NCBI GenBank assembly: GCA_030647435.1
Contig: JAUSJX010000098.1
Span: 1-64,000, forward strand
Source of the DNA: Candidatus Rokuibacteriota bacterium
Lineage (GTDB): Bacteria > Methylomirabilota > Methylomirabilia > Rokubacteriales > CSP1-6
Reading direction: 5' to 3'
Length of the DNA: 64,000 bases
A model generated the notes under the pieces. It made no database searches, was not told the DNA's origin, and saw only the letters and a program-made list of their open reading frames with translations. The position numbers and the translations under genes were made by a program. Position 1 is the stretch's first letter, and every line of letters starts with the position of its first letter. Of this stretch, positions 48,732-57,888 are shown piece after piece.

Positions 48732-49873
48732 GGCCGCCGCTCCCGCAGGTACCGCCCGATTCGCTCGACGGCTTCCTCGATGCGCCCGAGCGAGTTGGAG
48801 TAGGAGAAACGGAGGAACCCCTCGGCGCGGCTGCCGAAGTCCACCCCGGGCGTTACCCCTACGTGCGCGTGCTCCAGGATGTCGAAGGCAAGGGTCTTGG
48901 AGTCCGCTCCGAAGCGCTTGGCATTGGCCAGGACATAGAAGGCGCCCGTCGGCGGCACCGCGACACCGAGCCCGATGCGCCTGAGCCCCGCCACCATCGC
49001 CTGCCGCCGCTGGTCGAAGATCGTGCGGAAGCGCGCGGTGTCCTCCCCAGCCTCCGTCAGCGCCGCGAGCGCCGCCCACTGGACGAACTCGTTGGTGGAG
49101 ATGAAGAAGTTGCCGTGCGCGGTCTGGAGCGCGCGCATGAACTCGCGCGGCGCGATGACATACCCGAGCCGCCACCCCGTCATGGCGTACGCCTTCGAAA
49201 AGCCGTTGAGCACGAAGGCATGGTCCGTGTACTCGAGGATGGTGTGCTCGGCTCCCTCGTAGGTCAGGCCATGGTAGATCTCGTCGGAGACGATCCAGGG
49301 ACCGAGCCCCGCCACCGCCTTGAGGGTCTCGGCGGTCATCACCGAGCCGGTGGGGTTGGCGGGCGAGTTGATGAGGACGGCCCGCGTCCGGGACGACAGG
49401 CGGGACGCGAACTCTGCGGGCCGGCACTGGAAGCCGTCCTCCTCCCAGGTCGGCGCCTCGACGCACTCGCCGCCCGGATAGCGGACCAGGTTCGGGTAGA
49501 CGGCGTATCGCGGGTCGGTGAGCAGCACCTGGTCGCCCGGGTCGAGCAAGCTCGAGAAGAGCAGCAGCATGGCGGGCGAGGTCCCGGCGGTCACGAGCAC
49601 CTGCTCCGGCGAGACCGTGACGCCGTAGCGCGCGCGGTAGTGCTCCGCGATCGCCTCCCGCAGCGGGACGAGTCCCAGGCTGTGCGCGTAGCGCGTCCGG
49701 CCGTCCTTGAGCGCCTTCTCGGCCGCTTCGCGGATCACCGGCGGGGTGTCGAAGTCGGGCTCGCCGAACTCGAGATGGATGATGTCCTTGCCCTCGCGCT
49801 CGAGCTCCTGCGCACGCTGGAAGACCTCGACAGCAAGAAAGGGCTCGATGACCTGTGAGCGCTTCGACGTCAC
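48728..49873 (-). CDS. PLP-dependent aminotransferase, class I/II
   Basis: 381 residues. The PLP lysine is Lys227 in LNGFSKAYAMTGWRLGY, with NSPANPTGSVM (169-179) and SDEIYHGLTYE (196-206) completing the site. The family transfers amino groups from aspartate, alanine or aromatic amino acids; specificity cannot be fixed. GTG start at 49873, overlapping the stop of the glycosyltransferase gene as GTGA; an in-frame extension to 50122 is rejected. Confidence 0.92.
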   Translation of the reverse strand: MTSKRSQVIEPFLAVEVFQRAQELEREGKDIIHLEFGEPDFDTPPVIREAAEKALKDGRTRYAHSLGLVPLREAIAEHYRARYGVTVSPEQVLVTAGTSPAMLLLFSSLLDPGDQVLLTDPRYAVYPNLVRYPGGECVEAPTWEEDGFQCRPAEFASRLSSRTRAVLINSPANPTGSVMTAETLKAVAGLGPWIVSDEIYHGLTYEGAEHTILEYTDHAFVLNGFSKAYAMTGWRLGYVIAPREFMRALQTAHGNFFISTNEFVQWAALAALTEAGEDTARFRTIFDQRRQAMVAGLRRIGLGVAVPPTGAFYVLANAKRFGADSKTLAFDILEHAHVGVTPGVDFGSRAEGFLRFSYSNSLGRIEEAVERIGRYLRERRP

Positions 49874-50613
49874 CGCCGCGTCTCCCCGATCCGCGCCAGC
49901 CGCCGGCGCGCCGCCAGGATTTGAACCAGCATCCGCGGGCCGTCCGTGAGCACGCCGACCTTCGAGCCCGGCTGGTCGGCCCAGTTGATGGCGACCTCCG
50001 TCACCCGATAGCCGAGCCGGCGCGCCAGGAGGAGCAGCTCCACATCGAAGCCGAAGCCCTCCGTCCGCAGCTCCCCGAACAGCGCCTCGGCGGCGGCGCC
50101 CCGGAAGAGCTTGAAGCCGCACTGCGTGTCGCTGACCTCGGGGACGCCCAGCCGTCTCACCAGGAAGTTGAAGACGTCGCCCGAAAGCTTCCGGTGCAGC
50201 CGCACGTGCCGGCTCACCGACGGGTCGGCCAGGGCGCGCGAGCCGATGGCGACATCGGCGCCCGCGTGGATCGCCGCCTCGAGGCGCTTGACCTCGCCGA
50301 TGGGCGTGGCGCCGTCGGCATCGGCCATGAGCCGGAGCTCGCCGCGCGCCGCGCGCATGCCCGCCCGGACGGCGAAGCCCTTGCCGTGGTTCGCGGCCAG
50401 GCGGTGGAGCGTCACCGAGGCATTCGCAGCCTGCGCTTCGAGCACTCGCGCGGCCGTCTCGTCGCGGCTGCCGTCGTCCACCACCAGGATCTCGTACGGC
50501 TCGTCACGCCCGTCGAAGTAGGCGATGACCTCGCCGAGGTACACGGGCAGGCGCAGCGCCTCGTTGTAGGCGGGGATGATCACGGACCAGCGCGGCTCGC
50601 CCACGGCCCGCAC
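49870..50613 (-). CDS. Family 2 glycosyltransferase, ALG5/dolichyl-phosphate sugar synthase-like
   Basis: 247 residues. SVIIPAYNEALRLP and EILVVDDGSRDET form the GT-A nucleotide-binding part, MADADGATP the metal-binding DXD-like site, and DTQCGFKLFR the later signature. This pattern matches ALG5-type enzymes that put glucose or another sugar on polyprenyl phosphate. No transmembrane segment is present. I chose the GTG at 50613, five bases after the malic enzyme stop; another GTG at 50604 is possible. Confidence 0.85.
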   Translation of the reverse strand: MRAVGEPRWSVIIPAYNEALRLPVYLGEVIAYFDGRDEPYEILVVDDGSRDETAARVLEAQAANASVTLHRLAANHGKGFAVRAGMRAARGELRLMADADGATPIGEVKRLEAAIHAGADVAIGSRALADPSVSRHVRLHRKLSGDVFNFLVRRLGVPEVSDTQCGFKLFRGAAAEALFGELRTEGFGFDVELLLLARRLGYRVTEVAINWADQPGSKVGVLTDGPRMLVQILAARRRLARIGETRR

Positions 50614-50618
50614 GGCGC

Positions 50619-52055
50619 TCAGGACCAGATGGGCGAGTCGGCGCGCGCGCGGCGGCGGGCGACGCCGGTCCGCTGCGCCGCGCGGGCGACCTCGCTCGCC
50701 ACGGCCGGGGCGACCTTCTTGTTGAACACGCTGGGAATGATGTACTCGGGCCCGAGCTCCTGCTTGGCCACGCAGGAGGCGATGGCATGCGCCGCCGCGA
50801 GCTTCATCTCGTCGTTGACGAGCCGGGCGCGGATGTCGAGGCGCCCGCGGAACAAGCCGGGGAAGCAGAGCCCGTTGTTGCTCTGGGTCGGGTAGTCGCT
50901 GCGCCCGGTGGCCATGACCCGCACGTGGCGCAGCGCCTCCTCGGGCTGGATCTCGGGCACCGGGTTGGCCATGGCGAAGACGATGCGGTCGCGCGCCATG
51001 CGCTTGAGGTCGCGTAGGCTCAAGGCGCCCGGCACCGAGAGGCCGATGAAGACGTCCGCGCCCCGCATCGCGTCGGCCAGCTTGCCCTTGACCTGCTGGG
51101 GGTTGGTCGCCTCGCTGACCCACGTCTTCATGAAGTCCATGCCCACAGTGCGCCCGCGGTAGATCGTCCCGTGCTCGTCCACCCCGATGATGTGCCTGAC
51201 ACCGTGCGCCTGGAGCATCTTGATCACGGCCGTGCCGGCCGCGCCCACGCCGCAGACGACGACCTTGAGACGCTTCGGGTCCTTGCGGACGATCTTGAGC
51301 GCGTTCAGGAGCGCCGCCATGACGACGACGGCCGTGCCGTGCTGGTCGTCGTGGAAGACCGGGATGTCCAGCTCCTTGCGCAGCCGCGCCTCGACCTCGA
51401 AGCAGCGCGGGGCCGAGATGTCCTCGAGGTTGATGCCGCCGAAGGCGGGGGCGATGATCTTCACGGTCTCGACGATCTTGTCGGGGTCCTTGGTGTCGAG
51501 GCAGATGGGGAAAGCGTCCACCCCGGCCAGCTCCTTGAAGAGCATGGCCTTGCCCTCCATGACCGGCATGGCCGCCTCGGGGCCGATGTCGCCAAGCCCG
51601 AGCACCGCGGTGCCGTCGGTGACGATGGCGACGGTGTTCTGCTTGATGGTCAGCGAGAAGGCGCGCTGCGGGTCTTCCTTGATCGCCAGGCACACGCGGG
51701 CCACGCCCGGCGTATAGGCCATGGAAAGGTCGTCGCGCGTCCTGATCGGCACCTTGCTACGCACCTCGATCTTGCCGCCGAGATGCATGAGGAACGTGCG
51801 GTCCGAGATGTTGGCGATCTTGACGCCATTGAGGCGGCGCAGCTTGTCGATGATGCCCTGGCCATGCTCGCTGTCCCGCGCCTTGATCGTGATGTCTCGG
51901 AAGACGCGGTCGCGCGTCATCTCGACCAGGTCTACCGCGCCGATGTCACCACCGGCCTTGCCGATGACCATCGTGACCCGTCCCAGCATGCCGGTGCGGT
52001 TCAGGATCGCCAGGCGGACCGTGAAGCTGTAGGAAGCGCTCGGCGCGACGGCCAT
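50619..52055 (-). CDS. NAD-type malic enzyme with N-terminal ACT domain
   Basis: 478 residues. Malic enzyme oxidatively decarboxylates malate to pyruvate. An ACT domain (about 8-80, YSFTVRLAILNRTGMLGRVTMVIGK) precedes the catalytic part, suggesting allosteric control by an amino acid. Conserved parts are AYTPGVARVC, HDDQHGTA and the Rossmann VVCGVGAAGTA. I chose the ATG at 52055, with GGGAG about eight bases before it; an ATG seven codons upstream lacks such a site. A TTGACA promoter lies upstream. Confidence 0.92.
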   Translation of the reverse strand: MAVAPSASYSFTVRLAILNRTGMLGRVTMVIGKAGGDIGAVDLVEMTRDRVFRDITIKARDSEHGQGIIDKLRRLNGVKIANISDRTFLMHLGGKIEVRSKVPIRTRDDLSMAYTPGVARVCLAIKEDPQRAFSLTIKQNTVAIVTDGTAVLGLGDIGPEAAMPVMEGKAMLFKELAGVDAFPICLDTKDPDKIVETVKIIAPAFGGINLEDISAPRCFEVEARLRKELDIPVFHDDQHGTAVVVMAALLNALKIVRKDPKRLKVVVCGVGAAGTAVIKMLQAHGVRHIIGVDEHGTIYRGRTVGMDFMKTWVSEATNPQQVKGKLADAMRGADVFIGLSVPGALSLRDLKRMARDRIVFAMANPVPEIQPEEALRHVRVMATGRSDYPTQSNNGLCFPGLFRGRLDIRARLVNDEMKLAAAHAIASCVAKQELGPEYIIPSVFNKKVAPAVASEVARAAQRTGVARRRARADSPIWS

Positions 52056-52097
52056 CAGTCCAACTCCCGCAAACATGCGGTCATATGTGGGTTTTTC

Positions 52098-52127
52098 ACG
52101 ATAGGACCCTTCCTTGGGTCGTGTCAA
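52098..52127 (-). promoter_or_regulatory. Promoter of the malic enzyme gene with an inverted repeat in its spacer
   Basis: Minus-strand TTGACA (52122-52127), an 18-base spacer and TATCGT (52098-52103). The spacer contains GACCC-N6-GGGTC, a 5-base inverted repeat placed where a repressor would block polymerase. The predicted leader is about 36 bases. Confidence 0.5.
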
Positions 52128-52160
52128 CCAAATTCCCGGGCTCGAGCCCGTCCCTCCCGA

Positions 52161-52190
52161 TTGACCCGTGCGGCGCGGCCGTGCTATCCA
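52161..52190 (+). promoter_or_regulatory. Putative promoter for the YceI gene, possibly leaderless
   Basis: TTGACC (52161-52166), 18 bases, then TATCCA (52185-52190) preceded by TGC. Transcription would start at about 52196-52197, at the ATG itself, and no ribosome-binding site is visible before the ATG. The -10 is weak beyond TAT. Confidence 0.35.
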
Positions 52191-52195
52191 CGCCC

Positions 52196-52789
52196 ATGCG
52201 CTCGAGTAGAGCCCTCGCGTGGCTCGTCCTCCTAGTACCGCTGGGAGCGTCCCCGGCTTTCGCCGAGCCGGCCCGCTGGATGCCGGTCCGAGGACAGAGC
52301 CTCGTGTCCTTCGACGCGGTCTTCCCGCCGGCCGACTTCAGCGGCTTCGGCCGCGACCTTTCGGGCGAGTTCGAGGCGGACGCCGCCGATCTGAGCCAGG
52401 GCGTCAGCGGCAACCTGACCGTGCAAGTGCTCGGCATCAGCACCGGCAACGAGGGGCGCGACAAGGAGATGTGGAAGGCGCTGGCTGCCGACCGCCACCC
52501 GACCATGTACTTCGTGATCCAGACCATCGAGGCGCCCTCGTTTCCCCCGGGCGCCGCGGAGCACACCGACACGCTGCTGACCATCCAGGGACGGCTGTCC
52601 ATCGCGGGGGTCGAGCGCGTGAAGCGCTTCTCGGGACGCGTCCGCCTGAAGCAGGGGCGGCTCTGGGTGCGAGGCGAGAGCCGCTTCAAGATGAGCGACT
52701 TCGGCATCAAGCCTCCGCAGTATCTACTCCTTCCGGTCAAGGACGAAGTCGGCGTGGGCTTCGATCTCCTACTCGAGCGTCAACCCTAG
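52196..52789 (+). CDS. YceI family periplasmic lipid-binding-like protein
   Basis: 197 residues with a signal peptide cut after AFA (residues 21-23). The mature part is a beta-rich YceI/lipocalin-like fold: SLVSFDAVFPPADFSGFG near the start and the family's late SRFKMSDFGIKPPQYLLLPVKDEVGVGFDLLL. YceI proteins bind isoprenoid quinones or fatty-acid-like molecules in the periplasm; the ligand here is unknown. The ATG at 52196 is chosen for the signal peptide. Transcribed divergently from malic enzyme. Confidence 0.88.
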   Translation: MRSSRALAWLVLLVPLGASPAFAEPARWMPVRGQSLVSFDAVFPPADFSGFGRDLSGEFEADAADLSQGVSGNLTVQVLGISTGNEGRDKEMWKALAADRHPTMYFVIQTIEAPSFPPGAAEHTDTLLTIQGRLSIAGVERVKRFSGRVRLKQGRLWVRGESRFKMSDFGIKPPQYLLLPVKDEVGVGFDLLLERQP

Positions 52790-53058
52790 TCAAAGCTAGA
52801 GGGATCGCCGCAGGAGGTCGAGCGCCAGGGCGGCGAACTCGCGGGAGATCACGGCCGAGTTCGCGTAAACGATCTGCCCGAGAGAAACGTCCTAACCCAC
52901 CACGCGGCCGAGAATAAAGCCCGGCTGGGCGCCGTCAACAACAAAAACGCCGGATTACGGAACGCCGGCGCGGCCGCGGGAGTTTTATTCCCGAGGGAGA
53001 ATCCCGCAACCGGCGGGCGTTCGTAAGCATCTAAAACGGCAGAGGAGATCATACGAGC
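52790..53058. other. Longest intergenic gap, upstream of the sigma factor gene
   Basis: 269 bases without a supported gene. It contains a CGCCGG/CCGGCG stem (52948-52953 with 52965-52970, 11-base loop) followed by a CGCGGCCGCG palindrome and a short T-rich stretch, which may end the YceI transcript. An ATTC-N8-GAAT repeat lies further down. No clear promoter for the sigma gene is visible; GAGGAGA about 10 bases before 53059 is its ribosome-binding site. Confidence 0.35.
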
Positions 53059-54582
53059 ATGACGTTCAGAGAAGCTGGCGATCCAGAATCCCCTGAGGCC
53101 ATCCATTCGGAGGCCGCTCTCGCTCAGCCAAAGTCCAGGCTGCGGAAGGGCGCCCTACCCAGGGTTGAGGCTGAGCCGTCCGGGGTCGAGCTCGAGGACG
53201 AGGAGAAGGCCGCGGCCGTCGTCCTCGAGGAAACCCCTGCCCTGTCCGAGGAAGCGCTGCGACCCAGCGCGGCCCCGGCCGAGGATCCCGTCCGCCTCTA
53301 CCTCAAGGAAATCGGCAAGGTCCATCTGTTGACGGCCCAGCAGGAAGTCAGCCTCGGCCGCCGGATCGAAGTGGGCCAGATCCAGCTCCGCCGGGCGCTG
53401 GCGGGCATTCCCGTGGCGACAACGCAGATGCTGGCCCTGGTGGACCGGATCCGGCACGCCGAGCTCGGGCTGGACGAGGTCATCGTGCTGCCCGAGGGCG
53501 GCCTACCCAAGCCCGACGAGATCAAGCCCCTGCTGGCGGTCTTCACGCGCATCCGGCGGCTCGAGCGCGAGATCGAACGGCTGCAGGAGCCGCTCCACGA
53601 CAAGCGCCGCGGGAAGACCACGCGCGCGAACTACCACAAGTGGGTCGCGCAGAACCGCGCCGCGATCCAGACCGCGGTCGAGAAGCTCCCGCTCAAGCCC
53701 GCGCTCGTGGACCGGCTGGTCGGCGACGTCCGCCGCCAGGCGAAGCGCCTCGCCGAGCTCCGGACACCCAAGGACATCCGCGCCCTCGAGGGCGAGATCG
53801 GGCTGGGCAAGAAGGCGCTCCAGGCCGCGCTCCACGAGATCGAAGGGCACGACCGCATCGTGCGCCAGGCCAAGCGCGAGCTGATGGAGGCCAACCTGCG
53901 GCTGGTCGTCTCGGTCGCCAAGCGCTACCTCGGCAGCGAGCTGACGCTCCTCGACCTGGTCCAGGAAGGCAACATCGGCCTCATGAAGGCGGTGGACCGC
54001 TTCCAGTACCGGCGCGGGTTCAAGTTCTCGACCTATGCGACCTGGTGGATTCGCCAGGCCATCACGCGCGCCATCGCCGACCATTCGCGCACCATCCGCA
54101 TCCCGGTGCACATGGTCGAGACGCTGAACCGCATCTCGCGTGTCAACCGCGCCCTCGTCAACGAGATGGGCCGCGAGCCGACGCCCGAAGAGCTCGCCAA
54201 GAGGACCGGCGTGCCCGCGCGGAAGGTCCGCCTGATCCTCGAGTCCTCGCGCAAGCCGCTCTCGCTCGAGACGCCGATCGGCGAGGACTCGGAGCTGGGA
54301 GACTTCCTGGAGGACAAGAGCACCGAGTCGCCGAACGACACCCTGATCAGCCAGGACCTGACGAATCAGGTGGAGCGGGCCCTCGGCATGCTCTCACCCA
54401 AGGAGAAGACGATCCTGCGCCTGCGCTTCGGCATCGGCGAAGAGGGCGAGCACACGCTGGAGGAAGTCGGCAAGCGCTTCTCGGTCACCCGCGAGCGCAT
54501 CCGCCAAATCGAGACCAAGGCGCTCCGCAAGCTGCGCCACCCGCTGCGCGGCCGGGCGCTCAAGGCCTTCGTCGAGAACTGA
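53059..54582 (+). CDS. rpoD: RNA polymerase sigma-70 family factor, RpoD/primary type
   Basis: 507 residues. Region 1.2 begins at [12 protein letters not shown] (75-86). A long non-conserved insert (about 105-265, basic around [14 protein letters not shown]) separates it from region 2 ([34 protein letters not shown], with [14 protein letters not shown] of 2.3-2.4). Region 3 and region 4.2 ([29 protein letters not shown]) are complete. The first 70 residues are acidic and lack a recognisable region 1.1. A group 1 or group 2 factor is possible; other copies may exist elsewhere. Confidence 0.9.
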   Translation: MTFREAGDPESPEAIHSEAALAQPKSRLRKGALPRVEAEPSGVELEDEEKAAAVVLEETPALSEEALRPSAAPAEDPVRLYLKEIGKVHLLTAQQEVSLGRRIEVGQIQLRRALAGIPVATTQMLALVDRIRHAELGLDEVIVLPEGGLPKPDEIKPLLAVFTRIRRLEREIERLQEPLHDKRRGKTTRANYHKWVAQNRAAIQTAVEKLPLKPALVDRLVGDVRRQAKRLAELRTPKDIRALEGEIGLGKKALQAALHEIEGHDRIVRQAKRELMEANLRLVVSVAKRYLGSELTLLDLVQEGNIGLMKAVDRFQYRRGFKFSTYATWWIRQAITRAIADHSRTIRIPVHMVETLNRISRVNRALVNEMGREPTPEELAKRTGVPARKVRLILESSRKPLSLETPIGEDSELGDFLEDKSTESPNDTLISQDLTNQVERALGMLSPKEKTILRLRFGIGEEGEHTLEEVGKRFSVTRERIRQIETKALRKLRHPLRGRALKAFVEN

Positions 54583-54586
54583 TCCC

Positions 54587-56872
54587 CTACCCGCCGCCCG
54601 TGGAGCACCCGCGGGCGGCGGGCGCTGACCCCCACCGGCACAGGCGCGCGAGCGGCGCCGGCACCCACCAGTTCCACCGCCCCATCAGCCGCATCGTCGC
54701 CGGCACCAGCAGGGCACGCACCACGGTGGCGTCCAGGATGACGGCGATGCCGATCCCGATGCCCACGGCCTTGATGATCACCGAGTCGGCGAGCGCAAAG
54801 GCGAAGAAGACTCCCGCCATGATGGCCCCGGCCCACGTGATCAGCCGGCCGGTCCGCTCCAGCCCCGCGCCCACGGCCAGCACATTGTCTCCTGTGCGCT
54901 CGTACTCTTCCCGCACGCGGCTGAGCAGGAGGACCTCGTAGTCCATCGACAAGCCGAAGATCAGGCAGAACATGATGATGGGCGTGGCGGTCTGGATCGG
55001 CCCAGGAGTGAAGTGGAGCCACTGGGCCAAGTGGCCCTCCTGGAAGATCCAGACGAGGGCCCCGTACGAGGCGCTGATGGACAAGAGGTTCACGACGACG
55101 GCCTTGAGGGGCAGCAGCACGGACCGAAGCAGCACCAGCAGCGCCAGGTAGGTCGCGACGACGACGAGGGCGATGGCGAGCGGGGCGTTGTCAGCCACGA
55201 CCCTCATGAAGTCCAGGTCGAAGGCCGTTGGGCCCGTCACGAGCAGCTCGCCGTCCACCGGCGGGTGTGAGGCGCGGATGGCGTGGACGAGGGCGCGCGC
55301 CTCATCACTGCCGGCCGGCAGGTCCGTGGATACCGCGAGAATCATGATGCGCTCGCCGACGACCCGCGCCACGGCGGCTTGCATCTCCTCAGGCCACAGG
55401 GCGGTCGGCACCTTGACCATCCGCTGGTAGTCCTCGCGGCTCATGTCCGGAGCGAGGTCCATCACACTCTGCACGCCGGTGACTCCGGGCTGCCCCGCGA
55501 GCCAGCGGCTCAGGTCGTAGGCCTGTCCCACGCGCGGGGGTGACAGCGGTGATCCGTCGTCGTACCTGAGCACCACGACGACGGGCGTCGCACCCTCGCC
55601 GGGGAACTCCTTCCGGAGCAGCTCGGCGCCGCGGCGGGCCTCGGCCCACGGCGGCAGCGACGATACGTCACCCGCGCCGAGCCGGATGTGAAGGAACGGC
55701 AGCCCCAGCAGAAGGAGGAAACCAGCGACCGGTAGAAAGACGCGCCACGGGTGCGCCATGACCAAAGCCGCCAGTCGATGCCAGAAGCCCGACCCGGCAC
55801 CAAGCTTCGCGGGACGGAAAAAGGGAAGCGACAGGGCGTTGACCCGCGGGCCCAGGATGGCCAGGGCCGCGGGAAGGAAGGTCAAGCCGTAGACGACCGA
55901 CAGCGCCACGACAATGGTGCCCGCGAGCCCAAGCGAGCCGATATTGCCCAGCCCCAGCACCAGCATGCCGAGGAGCCCGATGGCCACCGTCACGCCCGAA
56001 AAGAGGATCGCGCGCCCCGTGGTCGCCAGCGTCGCCGCGAGCGCCTCGGGCACCGGATGGCGCACGATCTCCTCCCTGAAACGGTTCACGATGAAGAGCG
56101 AATAGTCGATGGCGACGCCGAGCCCGATCATGGTGACGATGTTCGGGGCATATGCGGATACCGACATGTATCGGGCCAAGAGGGTCGTGCCCGCCATGCC
56201 GCCGACCATGGCGAGCATCCCGACGCCTAGAGGCAGCAGGGCCGCTACCACCGAGCCGAAGGCCAGGAGCAGGAAGACGGCCACCACCGGCAGGATCACC
56301 AGCTCCGCGCGCTCCAGGTCCTGCTTCGCCACCTCGACGAAGTCGTGGTTGAGCGGGACCATGCCGGCCGCCACCACGTCGAGCGTGCCCGACCGCACCA
56401 GCGCGCGGAGCGAAGCGTACACGGCGGGGGGAACCGACGAGAACTCCAGCGAGGCCTGGCCCGTGGAGCGGGCCTTGAGCTCGACGACGGCGCGGGTGCT
56501 TTGCCTATCGCGCGAGAGATAGGCGGGATCCGGCGGCTCCGCATCGTACGCCGTGCGGATCCGCGCGACCTTCGCGTCCGCCTTGAGCGGCGCCAGGGCC
56601 CGCGCCACCTCTTCCCGGAACGCGCGATCGGTGGCGCGCAGCGTGGGGCTGCTGAATATCAGGTCGAAGGAGACGGGCTGCCCGGGCAGCTGCCGCGCCA
56701 TCAGGTCGGCGGCGCGTCCCGACTGCGTGGTCGCGAGCACGGTGCCGGCTTCGAGCCTGGCGCCTTGCGCCAGAACGATGATCGCAGGAACAAGCGAGAG
56801 GACCGAGAGGCCGAACAGCCACCAGCGGAGGCGATACACCTGCCACCCCCACCGTCCGAGAACATTGCTCAT
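54587..56872 (-). CDS. MMPL/RND-family transporter
   Basis: 761 residues with two repeats of a hydrophobic segment, a large external loop and about five further segments, roughly 12 membrane helices. GVAIDYSLFIVNRFREE and GLSMDYEVLLLSRVREEYE are the paired MMPL motifs in helix 4 and helix 10, carrying the proton-relay Asp-Tyr. Such proteins export lipids or hydrophobic compounds using the proton gradient. The ATG at 56872 is chosen; upstream residues to 57067 lack membrane character. Converges with the sigma gene, four bases apart. Confidence 0.9.
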   Translation of the reverse strand: MSNVLGRWGWQVYRLRWWLFGLSVLSLVPAIIVLAQGARLEAGTVLATTQSGRAADLMARQLPGQPVSFDLIFSSPTLRATDRAFREEVARALAPLKADAKVARIRTAYDAEPPDPAYLSRDRQSTRAVVELKARSTGQASLEFSSVPPAVYASLRALVRSGTLDVVAAGMVPLNHDFVEVAKQDLERAELVILPVVAVFLLLAFGSVVAALLPLGVGMLAMVGGMAGTTLLARYMSVSAYAPNIVTMIGLGVAIDYSLFIVNRFREEIVRHPVPEALAATLATTGRAILFSGVTVAIGLLGMLVLGLGNIGSLGLAGTIVVALSVVYGLTFLPAALAILGPRVNALSLPFFRPAKLGAGSGFWHRLAALVMAHPWRVFLPVAGFLLLLGLPFLHIRLGAGDVSSLPPWAEARRGAELLRKEFPGEGATPVVVVLRYDDGSPLSPPRVGQAYDLSRWLAGQPGVTGVQSVMDLAPDMSREDYQRMVKVPTALWPEEMQAAVARVVGERIMILAVSTDLPAGSDEARALVHAIRASHPPVDGELLVTGPTAFDLDFMRVVADNAPLAIALVVVATYLALLVLLRSVLLPLKAVVVNLLSISASYGALVWIFQEGHLAQWLHFTPGPIQTATPIIMFCLIFGLSMDYEVLLLSRVREEYERTGDNVLAVGAGLERTGRLITWAGAIMAGVFFAFALADSVIIKAVGIGIGIAVILDATVVRALLVPATMRLMGRWNWWVPAPLARLCRWGSAPAARGCSTGGG
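54590..54622. terminator. Strong hairpin at the convergent sigma/MMPL gene ends
   Basis: CCCGCCGCCCG and CGGGCGGCGGG form a perfect 11-base stem with an 11-base loop, starting eight bases after the sigma stop and lying within the last codons of the MMPL gene. It could end transcription from both sides. No T run follows on either strand, so it is not a classical intrinsic terminator. Confidence 0.4.
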
Positions 56873-56967
56873 CGCGTGGTGCGCTCCCCCGGCGCGCAGC
56901 TTCGGCTTCGCCGCAGCCAGTCGCCGCGAGCCCGCTTCAAGAGTAGCAGGAGACGGGATTGCCAGGC

Positions 56968-56997
56968 ATTGGACTTTGCTTCCATCTGCCGCTAGAC
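56968..56997 (+). promoter_or_regulatory. Putative promoter for the LLM oxidoreductase gene
   Basis: TTGGAC (56968-56973), 18 bases, TAGACT (56992-56997). The start would be near 57004, giving a 35-base leader that contains the AGGAGG site at 57029-57034. In the 166-base divergent gap 56873-57038 I see no matching promoter for the MMPL gene. Confidence 0.4.
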
Positions 56998-57038
56998 TGC
57001 CCTCGACCGCGGTACACCAGACCACCCAGGAGGATTCC

Positions 57039-57878
57039 ATGCACATCGGCGTCTGCATGTTCGCCACCGACTACGCGATCCGCATCGACGAGCTGGCCCG
57101 GGAGGCCGAAGCGCGCGGCTTCGAGTCGCTCTTCGTCCCCGAGCACACTCACATCCCGGTGAGCCGGCGCACCCCCTTCCCGAGCGGCGGCCCGATCCCG
57201 AAGGAGTACTCCCACACCTTCGACCCGTTCGTGTCGCTCATGGCCGCCGCGGCGGCGACCAAGCGCATCCGGATCGGCACCGGCATCTGTCTCATCATCG
57301 AGCGCGACACGATCACCACGGCCAAGGAGGTCGCGAGCCTCGACGTGCTCTCGGGCGGGCGCTTCGAGTTCGGCGTCGGCGGCGGCTGGAACGTGGAGGA
57401 GATGGAGAACCACGGCACGGTCTTCGCGTCCCGATTCAAGCGGCTGGGCGAGCAGGTGCGGGCGATGAAGGAGATCTGGACCAAGGACGAGGCGGAGTTC
57501 CACGGCCAGCACGTCAACTTCGACAAGGTCTGGTCCTGGCCAAAGCCCGCGCAGAAGCCGCACCCGCCCGTCCTCCTGGGCGGCGAGAGCGGCCACACGC
57601 TCCAGCGCGTGGTGGACTTCTGCGACGGCTGGTTCCCGCGCGGCCGCGCGGCCGAGGTCATCATGCCGGCCCTCAAGGACCTCCGGGCTCGCGCCGCCAA
57701 GGCCGGGCGCGACATGAAGACCATCTCGACGTCCGTCTTCGGCGCCAAGCCCGACGAGGCGATGCTCGAGTCCTACGCGGCTGCCGGCATCACGCGGGCC
57801 ATCCTCAGGCTGCCGTCCGAGGGGCGCGAGGGAGTGCTGCCGCTCCTCGACCAGTGGGCCAAGCTCATCAAGAAGTAG
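57039..57878 (+). CDS. LLM class F420-dependent oxidoreductase
   Basis: 279 residues. A luciferase-like monooxygenase barrel: the start MHIGVCMFATDYAIRIDELA, SLFVPEHTHIP, GTGICLIIERDTITTAKEVASLDVLSGGRFEFGVGGGWN and the later PHPPVLLGGESG are typical of the TIGR03619-type F420-using branch. FMN cannot be excluded. AGGAGG five bases before the ATG fixes the start. The substrate is unknown. The gene converges with the carboxyltransferase gene, 10 bases apart. Confidence 0.88.
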   Translation: MHIGVCMFATDYAIRIDELAREAEARGFESLFVPEHTHIPVSRRTPFPSGGPIPKEYSHTFDPFVSLMAAAAATKRIRIGTGICLIIERDTITTAKEVASLDVLSGGRFEFGVGGGWNVEEMENHGTVFASRFKRLGEQVRAMKEIWTKDEAEFHGQHVNFDKVWSWPKPAQKPHPPVLLGGESGHTLQRVVDFCDGWFPRGRAAEVIMPALKDLRARAAKAGRDMKTISTSVFGAKPDEAMLESYAAAGITRAILRLPSEGREGVLPLLDQWAKLIKK

Positions 57879-57888
57879 CGCGGCCGGG

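Noticed and set aside
52127-52127. TTG as an alternative malic enzyme start
   Set aside because: It falls within the -35 element of the likely promoter; the ATG at 52055 has a ribosome-binding site and the normal ACT-domain start.
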